Below are positions 34,364 to 42,673 of a stretch of DNA of 64,000 nt, piece after piece. Numbering within the stretch: position 1 is the stretch's first letter; every line of letters begins with the position of its first letter. The notes beneath the pieces are model-generated. The model did no database searches. It was not told the DNA's origin and worked only from the letters and a program-made list of their open reading frames with translations. Origin of the DNA: Opitutia bacterium ISCC 52 (lineage in GTDB: Bacteria > Verrucomicrobiota > Verrucomicrobiia > Opitutales > UBA2995); the NCBI GenBank assembly GCA_014529675.2, contig CP076040.1, forward strand, positions 2,251,894 through 2,315,893, read 5' to 3'. The position numbers and the translations under genes are program-made.

Positions 34364-36880
34364 ATGAAACGCAACTTACTCATCTTTGTCCTCCTTTCTC
34401 TAACATCGTGCTTCATAAACGCGTCAGAATTTCTCGATTGGGAGCAACTAGCTGACCTACCTCCCGTTGGTAACCAGACAGATGCACTGGGTGTAGCGGG
34501 TCCCTACGTGGGCGTTCATAACGACGCCCTCATCGTGGCCGGTGGAGCCAACTTTCCGAAGCCCTACTGGGGAGAAGACAAAGTATGGCACGATGATATC
34601 TGGGTACTGGAACGTTCAGGTGAATGGACCAAAGGTGGCAGTCTACCACTTCCACTCGGTTACGGCGCGTCTGTTTCCCTGCCTGATGGCGTGGTTTGCA
34701 TGGGCGGCAACGACGCGGCTCAAACCTACACAGACGTTTTCATTCTCAAATGGGACCCATCCAGTAAATCTATCAGCCAGGAGTCCCTCCCCAGCCTACC
34801 CAAGAGACTCGCCTTTTCCATGGCGGCTACCATCGGCAATAAAGTCTACGTAGCGGGTGGCACCGAAACAAACGCCCTATCGTCCGCTCTTAACAATCTC
34901 TGGATGCTCGACATGGACAATCTTGCCACAGGCTGGCAAGTGCTTCCCTCATGGCCAGGTCCCGCCCGTGGACTCAACCTCGTCACTGCCCAACACAATG
35001 GGAGAGAAGAACAAATCTTCATGTTTAGCGGTCGCCTGGAGAAAGAAAATGGAGAACTCGAATTCCTCAAAGACGCCTACGCCTATAGCCCCAGAAGCAA
35101 TGAGTGGAAGCAGTTGGCCGACTCCCCTGCCTGCCTCATGGCTGGCGAAGCCTTTCCCGTTGGAGAAAATCATATTTTCGTAGTCGGTGGGGCCGACGGC
35201 TCACTCTTTCATCAAGCCGACGACTTAAAAGACGATCATCCCGGTTTTCCCGAAAAAGCATGGGCTTACAACGCCCTTACGGATACATGGCAAGAGGGCG
35301 GTGACATTCCTCAGAATCACGTCACCACCCAGGTAGCCAAATGGGGAGATGATTACATCATTGCCTCGGGAGAAATTCGCCCTCGTGTTCGAACGCCAAA
35401 TATATGGAAAGTCTCAACTCCATTTGCCTCTTCTTCTTTCGGTACTCTAAACTGGATAACCCTCATAGTCTACATGTGCGCTTTGATCCTAATCGGTTAT
35501 TATTGCGCAAGAACGACTAAAACAACGGACGACTTCTATGTGGGCGGACGGTCCATCCCCTGGTGGGCAGCTGGTATGAGTATTTTCGGTACAACCCTTA
35601 GTGCCATTACCTACCTCGCCCTTCCAGCCAGAGTCTATGGTACAAGTTGGTCCGCCATCTTGCTAAATGCCGGCATCATCATAGTCGCTCCACTGATCGT
35701 ATACATTTACATACCTCGTTTAAGACAACTCAACGCCGTTACGGCGTATCAATTCCTTGAAGATCGTTTTGATCTGGGCCTTCGATTGTTTGGAAGCGCT
35801 TCGTTCATCGTTTTTCAACTGTTTCGCATGGGCATTGTGGTGTTTCTTCCAGCGCTCGCGCTTTCAGCGGTTACTGGATTCAACCTCACCCTCTGCATCG
35901 TCTTGATGGGGTTGATCGCCACCGTCTACACTGCCTTCGGTGGCATCAAGGCCGTCATCTGGACCGACGTGATTCAGGTGGTAGTTCTAATCGGCGGCGC
36001 CCTGCTCGCACTGGGGTTAATCGTCACTCAGTTAGACGGTGGCTTTTCGGCTCTGGTATCTTTAGGAAAAGAATCCGGAAAGTTTGAGATGCCGGCGATT
36101 GAATGGTCCTGGGCTACAGACTCATTCATGGTATTAATTCTGGGAGCCATCTTCTCAAATGCCTTAGTCCCCTACACGTCCGATCAGGCAGTCGTTCAAC
36201 GCTACCTGACCACGAGCACCGAAAAGGAAGCGCAAAAAGCGGTTTGGACCAATGCGCTACTGGCTATTCCAGCTTCATTCATTTTCTCACTCATGGGGAT
36301 CGCACTGTTCGTCTTTTATAAAACCAATCCTGATTTACTCGGTCCTCTGCAAAAGAACGATCAAATCCTGCCTTGGTTTGTCGCAAACCAAATGCCAGCA
36401 GGATTAGCCGGGCTTGTCATAGCAGGAGTATTTGCCGCGGCCATGTCCAGCCTGGATAGCAGTATGCACTCTATCTGCACTGCCGTCTCCAACGATTTTA
36501 TCAAACGATTCCGCGACCATTGGAGCGACAAAGACCAACTGATATTTGCCCGCAAACTCGTAGGCTTCCTTGGAATCCTCGGAACTGTATTTGCCCTTGT
36601 GCTCTCCTCAATGGACACCGGACATATATTCGATTTATTAGTAAGTATCCTGGGCCTCATCGGCAGTCCTTTAGCAGGATTATTTCTACTCGGACTCTTC
36701 ATAAAACGAGCCAGCCACATCCATGCCTGGATGGGTGTATCCTGCAGTTTATTAGCCATCCTCTACAGCAAATACTTCACTGATCTCAATGGACTCTTAT
36801 ACGGATTGGTCGGTATTGGTGTATGTGTTGGAATAGGATTCCTAACTTCCTTAATCATTCCTCAGAAACAAAATGCATAG
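34364..36880 (+). CDS. Kelch mutarotase/epimerase domain fused to a sodium:solute symporter
   Basis: The 838-residue fusion starts with a signal peptide (residues ~1-20). A six-bladed Kelch propeller (residues ~25-350) resembles the cyclically permuted mutarotase/NanM (N-acetylneuraminate epimerase) family, with repeats such as VYVAGGTETN, FMFSGRLE and IFVVGGADG. From about residue 360 an SSS-family transporter with about 13 helices follows (TTDDFYVGGRSIPWWAAGMSIFGTTLSAITYLALP is its hallmark). The symporter is close to the sialic acid/glucose branch. The Kelch part should be extracytoplasmic and convert an anomer or epimer just before uptake. The gene directly follows the aldolase stop, and its end overlaps the next sulfatase by 8 bp, so the whole group is one coupled unit. 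Confidence 0.9.
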   Translation: MKRNLLIFVLLSLTSCFINASEFLDWEQLADLPPVGNQTDALGVAGPYVGVHNDALIVAGGANFPKPYWGEDKVWHDDIWVLERSGEWTKGGSLPLPLGYGASVSLPDGVVCMGGNDAAQTYTDVFILKWDPSSKSISQESLPSLPKRLAFSMAATIGNKVYVAGGTETNALSSALNNLWMLDMDNLATGWQVLPSWPGPARGLNLVTAQHNGREEQIFMFSGRLEKENGELEFLKDAYAYSPRSNEWKQLADSPACLMAGEAFPVGENHIFVVGGADGSLFHQADDLKDDHPGFPEKAWAYNALTDTWQEGGDIPQNHVTTQVAKWGDDYIIASGEIRPRVRTPNIWKVSTPFASSSFGTLNWITLIVYMCALILIGYYCARTTKTTDDFYVGGRSIPWWAAGMSIFGTTLSAITYLALPARVYGTSWSAILLNAGIIIVAPLIVYIYIPRLRQLNAVTAYQFLEDRFDLGLRLFGSASFIVFQLFRMGIVVFLPALALSAVTGFNLTLCIVLMGLIATVYTAFGGIKAVIWTDVIQVVVLIGGALLALGLIVTQLDGGFSALVSLGKESGKFEMPAIEWSWATDSFMVLILGAIFSNALVPYTSDQAVVQRYLTTSTEKEAQKAVWTNALLAIPASFIFSLMGIALFVFYKTNPDLLGPLQKNDQILPWFVANQMPAGLAGLVIAGVFAAAMSSLDSSMHSICTAVSNDFIKRFRDHWSDKDQLIFARKLVGFLGILGTVFALVLSSMDTGHIFDLLVSILGLIGSPLAGLFLLGLFIKRASHIHAWMGVSCSLLAILYSKYFTDLNGLLYGLVGIGVCVGIGFLTSLIIPQKQNA

Positions 36881-38300
36881 GAGTACATACTTTTTCCTCG
36901 CCCTTTGCTCTCTGCTCTTTGCTCTGCGAGCTGATTCAGCTCGCATGAACGTATTGTTCATCGCCATCGATGACATGAACGATTGGACAACGTTGTTTGA
37001 TAAATCCAATCCCATCCAAACTCCTAATCTCGAACGACTGGCAGAACGCGGCACCTTCTTTGCGAGAGGCTACACAAACTCACCTGCCTGCAATCCTTCT
37101 CGTGCATCTATTCTAAGCGGTGTGCGTCCCTCTTCCAGTGGTGTCTACAACAACAGCAGTAACTGGAACAAGGCGATGCCGGATGTCACCATCCTGCCTC
37201 AACATTTTAAAGACAACGGATACAGAACCTACGCCTCGGGCAAGATTTTCCATCATCACGGCACGGCGTTCTATCGCTACGAAGCCTTTGATGAATATGT
37301 CGAATTCCCCACTAAACAACCTGATCGGCCCATGCCGGCCAGTGGCAATTTAAACGATATCAAACAATGGACTCGTCAGGACGGAAGAAAAGGATCTGTG
37401 AGTCGGAATTTTGACTGGGGGATCTACCCACCTGATGAAGATTTTCATATCGACAACCGAACGGTGAATTGGGCCATTGATAAAATCAAGAACGCGGAGG
37501 GGCCCTTCTTTATAGCCACCGGGATCTACCGCCCACACATGCCCTTCTATGCACCTCAGGCTTGGTTTGACCAATACCCCATGGATTCATTTCAACCACC
37601 AATCATCAAAGAAGACGATTTGGACGACTTACCCGAACCCGCGATCGCAATGTTGCGAGCCCGCAGTTTCATGAGTACGTTCGCCGCGGAAAAAGCCCGC
37701 AATCCAAACATCTTTGACGAGGCCGTTCGGGGTTATCAGGCGGCATCCAGTTTTGCGGATCATAATGTCGGTCGACTGATCGATGCCTTGGATGCCAGTG
37801 GACATGCTGACAATACCATCATCGTCCTATGGTCAGACCACGGCTTCCATGTAGGCGAAAAGGAAAATTGGGAGAAGTTCGTTCTTTACGAAAAGGCGAC
37901 TCGCATCCCTTACATCATCGTCGCACCCGGGTTTAAGGAAGGCCAGGTCAGCCTTCGACCCGTATCACTCATTGACCTCTACCCCACCTTGGTGGAGCTG
38001 TGCGGCTTACCAGCACCAGAACACCTGGAAGGAGATAGCCTGACCCCGCTCCTAAAGAACCCAAATGCGACAAAAGATCCGGTCATCATCACTTACGGCC
38101 AGGATAACCATGCGATACGCAATGACCGATATCGGTATATTCGGTACGCCGAGGGAGATGAAGAATTGTATGATACTGAGAACGATCCTCATGAATGGAA
38201 TAATCTGGCCAATAAAACTGGTAGCCGAAAAATTATGGATGAACTTGGCAAATGGATTCCAGAAATGAATGTCGGAGAAATCGGGAGTGCAAAACAATGA
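36873..38300 (+). CDS. Secreted S1 sulfatase (iduronate-2-sulfatase-like)
   Basis: The product has 475 residues, with a signal peptide (FFLALCSLLFALRADSA) cleaved near residue 20. AIDDMNDW binds the metal. The FGly motif CNPSR is at Cys73. GKIFHHHG and WSDHGFHVGEKENWEKF complete the active site, and the tail has the YDTENDPHEWNNLA element. Its closest relatives in the window are the sulfatases at 29085 and 42674. It overlaps the transporter fusion gene by 8 bp, so translational coupling is expected. The signal-peptide DNA contains a palindrome (GAGCTGATTCAGCTC). Confidence 0.92.
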   Translation: MHRSTYFFLALCSLLFALRADSARMNVLFIAIDDMNDWTTLFDKSNPIQTPNLERLAERGTFFARGYTNSPACNPSRASILSGVRPSSSGVYNNSSNWNKAMPDVTILPQHFKDNGYRTYASGKIFHHHGTAFYRYEAFDEYVEFPTKQPDRPMPASGNLNDIKQWTRQDGRKGSVSRNFDWGIYPPDEDFHIDNRTVNWAIDKIKNAEGPFFIATGIYRPHMPFYAPQAWFDQYPMDSFQPPIIKEDDLDDLPEPAIAMLRARSFMSTFAAEKARNPNIFDEAVRGYQAASSFADHNVGRLIDALDASGHADNTIIVLWSDHGFHVGEKENWEKFVLYEKATRIPYIIVAPGFKEGQVSLRPVSLIDLYPTLVELCGLPAPEHLEGDSLTPLLKNPNATKDPVIITYGQDNHAIRNDRYRYIRYAEGDEELYDTENDPHEWNNLANKTGSRKIMDELGKWIPEMNVGEIGSAKQ

Positions 38301-38338
38301 GTTTATATAAAAACAGCAATGGTCTTAAGACAATTGAA

Positions 38339-38407
38339 GGTAGGGCCCGATCGCCGAGCGGGCCGCAACCCAAAGGCACACGGCCCGCTCGGCGATCGGG
38401 CCCTACC
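38339..38407. repeat. Perfect 26-bp inverted repeat ending two bases before a sulfatase ATG
   Basis: The arms at 38339-38364 and 38382-38407 are exact reverse complements, centred on a 17-base loop. Each arm contains GATCGCCGAGCGGGCC or its complement. The right arm is also found unchanged at 42645-42670 and in part at 41474-41492. In RNA the hairpin would place the sulfatase start at the base of the stem. Confidence 0.9.
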
Positions 38408-38409
38408 CT

Positions 38410-39867
38410 ATGACTTTCCAAATAAAAGCTCTTCTTCTCTTCGCTCTCAGTGCTTTGCTCTCTGCTTTGAACGCACAGCGCCCAAACGTCCTACTCATCG
38501 TCTCGGAAGACAACGGCCAGGAACTGAGTAGCTATGGCGAACCTTATGTACGAACTCCGAACCTGGATAAGTTGGCCAGTGAAGGCGTCCTGTTCAAAAA
38601 CGCCTACGTAGCACAAGCCGGATGTAGTCAGTCGCGGGCCTCTTTTCTCACCGGACTCTATCCTCATCAGAACGGGCAAATCGGATTAGCCACCTGGAAA
38701 TTCCGCATGTATGATGAGAACACACCGAACTTGTCCCGCAGTTTTAAAGAAGCCGGCTATCGAACGGGAATCATTGGTAAGCTCCACGTCAATCCAGAGT
38801 CAGCCTTCCGCTGGGATTTTGAGGCCATCAGCAAGTCGAATTTCAACCGGGATGACCTGCCTGGATACGAGAGAGAAGCGAAGACCTTTATAAATGCTGG
38901 CGATGCACCGTTCTTCCTGAGTATCAATTACCCGGACGCACACCGGCCATTTATACCTCAGGTGGACGGCATTCCAAGCAAACCGTTGACCGGTGAGGAC
39001 GTAACACCTCTGGACTATTTCGGTCTCGATAATAAACAGCTTCGCCAAAACACGGCGGATCATTACAACTGTATGATGCGTTTGGATACGCTTATTGGCG
39101 ATCTCCTTCAGGTTCTGGAGAAAAGCGGGAAAGCCGAAGATACCCTAGTGGTGTATATCGGAGATCACGGCGCAGACATGCTGCGCGGCAAACGCACCTC
39201 CTATGAAGGCGGGACACGCATTCCCTTCATCGTTCGCTGGCCGGGACAAACGAAAACCAACCTTATATCAACCGAACTGGTTTCTCTCATCGATCTGGCT
39301 CCCACCGTCCTTGAAGCCACAGGAACAGCTCCCATCCCCAATCTCCCCGGTCGCTCGTTGATTCCCCTTCTCAAAGGGGAACACACGGAATGGCGCACTC
39401 ACCTGTTTACCGAATTCCATATTCACTCGGCTCACAATTACTACCCCCAACGAACCATTCAGAACGATCGTTACAAACTCATTTTAAATTTAATGCCTGG
39501 AATCACGAATCCGGGTTACCAATTTACCAACAATCGTTTCTTCGATAGTTTAATGGATACAATAAACCTGGCTCCGGAACCGATTCGATCCGCTTACTAC
39601 CAGATGGAAAAGCCGGCCAAGCTTCAGCTCTACGACTTGAAAAACGATCCGCACGAATTTAACAACCTCGCCAACGACCCAAAGCATAGTCGCATCCTGG
39701 CGGACCTACAGGCTCGTCTACAACAATGGCGTGAAGAAACAAACGATCCGATGCTCAATTACAACAACGTCCTGCGTCTCAAAGCCGAAGTCGACGCCTG
39801 TTTCGTAGACGGGCAGCCTGATAAATCGAAACTGACTTTAACTTACACCGATTATTTTTTTGAATAG
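38410..39867 (+). CDS. Secreted S1 sulfatase (sulfamidase-like) with CSQSR motif
   Basis: This 485-residue exported sulfatase has a signal peptide (LLLFALSALLSALNA). The sequence follows the heparan N-sulfatase/SGSH-like pattern: VSEDNGQELSSYGEP, PHQNGQIGL, GKLHVNP, and GDHGADMLRGKRTSYEGGTRIPF. The FGly position is Cys72 in CSQSR, so the usual proline or alanine two residues after the cysteine is replaced by glutamine. All other active-site parts are intact. Some SGSH-like bacterial sulfatases may vary here; whether the cysteine is still converted is unclear. It is preceded immediately by a 26-bp palindrome. Confidence 0.9.
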   Translation: MTFQIKALLLFALSALLSALNAQRPNVLLIVSEDNGQELSSYGEPYVRTPNLDKLASEGVLFKNAYVAQAGCSQSRASFLTGLYPHQNGQIGLATWKFRMYDENTPNLSRSFKEAGYRTGIIGKLHVNPESAFRWDFEAISKSNFNRDDLPGYEREAKTFINAGDAPFFLSINYPDAHRPFIPQVDGIPSKPLTGEDVTPLDYFGLDNKQLRQNTADHYNCMMRLDTLIGDLLQVLEKSGKAEDTLVVYIGDHGADMLRGKRTSYEGGTRIPFIVRWPGQTKTNLISTELVSLIDLAPTVLEATGTAPIPNLPGRSLIPLLKGEHTEWRTHLFTEFHIHSAHNYYPQRTIQNDRYKLILNLMPGITNPGYQFTNNRFFDSLMDTINLAPEPIRSAYYQMEKPAKLQLYDLKNDPHEFNNLANDPKHSRILADLQARLQQWREETNDPMLNYNNVLRLKAEVDACFVDGQPDKSKLTLTYTDYFFE

Positions 39868-39907
39868 CTGGATTGGTAAGGGCTTAATGCCCCGATATTC
39901 GATTCCT

Positions 39908-39942
39908 GTCCGAGCGATCGCGGGGTAAACCCGCTCCTACAG
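39908..39942. repeat. REP-like palindrome GAGCGATCGCGGGGTAAACC, upstream of a sulfatase
   Basis: The sequence, followed by CGCTCCTACAG, forms a hairpin through GCGGGGT/ACCCGC and GAGCG/CGCTC. It ends 13 bases before the sulfatase ATG at 39956. Its CTCCTACAG end also occurs in the repeat at 63794-63818. A further small hairpin (GGGC-TTAAT-GCCC) lies just upstream at about 39880. Confidence 0.7.
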
Positions 39943-39955
39943 TTGTCTAACCTCA

Positions 39956-41413
39956 ATGAAGAAACTCCTTCTACTCTGCGCTCTAAGCTCCACGCTCTTT
40001 GCTCTTGGAGCTGAATCAACTCCAAAGAAGAACGTCCTCTTCATAGCCATCGATGATTTGCGGCCTGATTTAGCATGTTATGGTGATCCCATAGCTATCA
40101 CACCGAATTTTGACCGACTGGCATCCAAAGGCACGCTTTTTAGCAAAGCCTATTGCCAACTCGCCGTGTGCGGCCCCTCTCGCCTGTCGCTCATAACTGG
40201 ACTGCGACCTGACAGTATCAAGGTTTGGGACCTTAAGACCCATTTCAGGGAAACGCTACCCGATCTGGTCACCCTTCCCCAGTTGTTCAAACAAAATGGC
40301 TATCAAAGTATCTCAATCGGCAAAATTCTCCACGGCAGTGGAGTCTCCATGTACGACGAGCCTTCCTGGTCGGAGGATCCGCTATTCGACTACGGTCGAC
40401 CTCATACCTGGCGCTACGCGTCACCAGAAAACCTGGCAGTCAATGCACACAAACGATCCGCCACAGAAGGTTACGATACACCCGACAACACTTTTGTGGA
40501 CGGCATGGTATGCGATGCCGCCGAAGAGGCCTTAGAACGATTTGCAAGAGGTGACGAATCATTCTTTCTGGCGGTAGGTTTTCGAAAACCACACTTGCCG
40601 GTCGTAGCTCCCAAGAAATATTGGGATATGTACGATCGTTCCGAGATTCCTGACCCTATTTCAAAATTTCACCCCAAAGGTGCCCCCGAATACGCAACCC
40701 GTACCTGGAATGAAATAGAGGGCTACACCGATATCCCGAAGAACCTGGCAGATATTCCACCCGCCAAGGTCCAGGAAGTTCGCCATGGCTACTATGCATG
40801 TATCAGTTATATCGATGCCCTCCTCGGTCGATTGATGGACAAACTCGAAACACTCGATCTCGCCGACGATACCATCATCTGCCTTTGGGGAGACCACGGC
40901 TTCCACCTGGGCGAGCAAGGGCTATGGACCAAGGCCAACAATTTTGAACTGTCAGCTCGCGTACCACTCATCCTCTCCGTTCCTGACCAAAAAGAACAGG
41001 GAGCCATTTCCAAAGCCTTTGTGGAACTCGTCGATCTCTATCCAACCCTGACAGAACTCTGTGATCTAAAAGCTCCCAATAACCTGGAAGGTTTAAGCAT
41101 GGAACCTTTACTTAGTCGTCCGAACCGTCCCTGGAAGACAGCTGCCTTTAACCAATACCCACGTGATTACGCTGAGATAAAACACAAGCAACACGGAGAC
41201 GTCATGGGTTATGCCGTTCGCACAGAAAACTATCGCTACGTTCAATGGAAAGATTGGAAGAGCGGCGCGATTCTCGAAGAAGAACTTTACGACCACCGGT
41301 CAGATCCCAATGAAATGACCAATATCGCCAAGGAACTCAATAAAGCTGCCTCGCTTTACCAACACCGAAAGATACTCGAACTTGGCTGGCAGGGAGCTCT
41401 GCCTTTAAAATAA
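39956..41413 (+). CDS. Secreted S1 sulfatase (iduronate-2-sulfatase, S1_7-like)
   Basis: The product has 485 residues and a signal peptide (LLLLCALSSTLFALGAE). It shows the clearest iduronate-2-sulfatase pattern in the window: AIDDLRPDLACYGDP, TPNFDRLASKGTLF, FGly motif CGPSR at Cys72, GLRPDSIKVWDL, GKILHG, and WGDHGFHLGEQGLWTK. The C-terminal region GYAVRTENYRYVQW plus LYDHRSDPNEMTN is also characteristic. Substrate specificity (sulfated uronate or other 2-O-sulfated residue) is inferred by family only. It lies between two other secreted enzymes in the same direction. Confidence 0.93.
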   Translation: MKKLLLLCALSSTLFALGAESTPKKNVLFIAIDDLRPDLACYGDPIAITPNFDRLASKGTLFSKAYCQLAVCGPSRLSLITGLRPDSIKVWDLKTHFRETLPDLVTLPQLFKQNGYQSISIGKILHGSGVSMYDEPSWSEDPLFDYGRPHTWRYASPENLAVNAHKRSATEGYDTPDNTFVDGMVCDAAEEALERFARGDESFFLAVGFRKPHLPVVAPKKYWDMYDRSEIPDPISKFHPKGAPEYATRTWNEIEGYTDIPKNLADIPPAKVQEVRHGYYACISYIDALLGRLMDKLETLDLADDTIICLWGDHGFHLGEQGLWTKANNFELSARVPLILSVPDQKEQGAISKAFVELVDLYPTLTELCDLKAPNNLEGLSMEPLLSRPNRPWKTAAFNQYPRDYAEIKHKQHGDVMGYAVRTENYRYVQWKDWKSGAILEEELYDHRSDPNEMTNIAKELNKAASLYQHRKILELGWQGALPLK

Positions 41414-41444
41414 TCTTATCAAACTTAAAACTTAAATAATCCAT

Positions 41445-41493
41445 GGCCCGTGTTAGTGTCGCTTCGCTCGAAACGGCGATCGGGCCCTACCCA
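41445..41493. repeat. Partial copy of the GATCGGGCCCTACC palindrome before the sialidase
   Basis: The right-hand segment CGGCGATCGGGCCCTACC (41474-41492... to the start region) matches the repeats at 38382 and 42645. The left side keeps only GGCCCG (41445-41450), able to pair with CGGGCC (41481-41486). It ends two bases before the preferred ATG at 41495. Confidence 0.7.
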
Positions 41494-41494
41494 A

Positions 41495-42598
41495 ATGAAA
41501 ACCATTTCAATTCTTTTACTCTTTGCTCTCGGCTCCCCGCTCTTTGCTGTAACCGAGAAGATGATCTTCAAATCCGGAGAAGGTGGCTACTCGAACTACC
41601 GGATCCCAGCTCTGATCACTACCAAAGACGGATCCCTTTTAGCCTTCTGTGAAGCGCGTAAAGACGATCGCGGCGATAGTGGCAATATCGACATGATTCT
41701 CAAACGCTCAACCGACAATGGCCGAACCTGGTCAGCCCCGATTGTTGTTTGGGACGCCGGTGATGAAACAGCAGGTAACCCTTGCCCTGTGGTTGACCAA
41801 CGAACCGGACGCATCATCAACGTCATTTGCTGGAATCTTGCGAGTGATCATGGAAGAGATCTTCATGCCGGAACCTCCAAAGATACCCGACGCGTTTTCC
41901 AAACGCACTCCGATGATGATGGCCTGACCTGGACAGAACCGAAAGAAATCACCTCCGATGTAAAAGACGCCTCATGGTTTTGGTACGCCACGGGCCCTGG
42001 TGTCGGAATTCAATTAGAAACCGGTCCCAATAAAGGCCGTTTGGTTATTCCAGCAAATCACTCAACCGCAGATTTCTATGGCGCCCATACACTTTACAGT
42101 GATGACGGTGGAGATAGCTGGTCGGTCAGCAATATCATAAAACCCACCGTTAACGAGAGTCAGGTGGTTGAGCTCTCAGACGGTCGTTTGATGATGAATA
42201 TGAGATCGCAAGGCGTAGCTGAAACTAAACGCCCTAGAAACGGTTACCGCTCGATTGCATTCAGCACCAATGGCGGGGAATCCTGGACCCAACCACGCTT
42301 CGACAAACATCTGGGCGATCCACGTGTGCAAGCCAGCATCATTCGCTTCGACGAGGATACCTTGCTCTTCTCCAATCCCAATCCTCCCATTCAAGCCGAA
42401 CGTGGCCAACGCATCCGCATGACGGTTCAGGCAAGTAAGGATGACGGCAAAACCTGGCCCCACGAACTCCTTATCTATGAAGGACCTTCTGCCTATTCGT
42501 CGTTAGCAAAGAAAGCCGATGGCAAGGTGGCCTTACTTTACGAAAAGGATAAGGATATCGTGTTTGCGACTTTGACTATCGATGAAATTGCAAGGTAA
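41495..42598 (+). CDS. Secreted GH33 sialidase
   Basis: This is a 367-residue exo-alpha-sialidase. The frame is open from 41450, but the ATG at 41495 gives a proper signal peptide (MKTISILLLFALGSPLFA), while the extension translates a repeat. The propeller has the YRIP arginine motif (NYRIPALITTKDGSLLAFCEAR), the acid/base aspartate region DDRGDSGNID, and Asp boxes STDNGRTW, SDDDGLTW, SDDGGDSW, STNGGESW and SKDDGKTW. The nucleophile-assisting Glu lies in NESQVVELSDGRLMMNMRS, and YSSLAKK supplies the tyrosine. All catalytic positions are present, so active release of sialic acid or a related nonulosonic acid is expected. It lies downstream of the NanM-like/SSS fusion. Confidence 0.93.
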   Translation: MKTISILLLFALGSPLFAVTEKMIFKSGEGGYSNYRIPALITTKDGSLLAFCEARKDDRGDSGNIDMILKRSTDNGRTWSAPIVVWDAGDETAGNPCPVVDQRTGRIINVICWNLASDHGRDLHAGTSKDTRRVFQTHSDDDGLTWTEPKEITSDVKDASWFWYATGPGVGIQLETGPNKGRLVIPANHSTADFYGAHTLYSDDGGDSWSVSNIIKPTVNESQVVELSDGRLMMNMRSQGVAETKRPRNGYRSIAFSTNGGESWTQPRFDKHLGDPRVQASIIRFDEDTLLFSNPNPPIQAERGQRIRMTVQASKDDGKTWPHELLIYEGPSAYSSLAKKADGKVALLYEKDKDIVFATLTIDEIAR

Positions 42599-42601
42599 TC
42601 A

Positions 42602-42670
42602 GGTAGGGACGGATCGCCGAGCCGTCCGAAACTCAGATACAAACGGCCCGCTCGGCGATCGGGCCCTACC
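42602..42670. repeat. Imperfect inverted repeat ending three bases before a sulfatase ATG
   Basis: The right arm (42645-42670) is identical to that at 38382-38407. The left arm (42602-42627) has a few changes (GGGACGG and GCCGTCC in place of GGGCCCG and GCGGGCC) that preserve pairing within the left arm itself. The loop is 17 bases, as in the 38339 copy. Confidence 0.85.
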
Positions 42671-42673
42671 CTT

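Noticed and set aside
41450-41494. N-terminal extension of the sialidase (15 residues)
   Set aside because: It translates a dispersed palindrome; the internal ATG gives a proper signal peptide.
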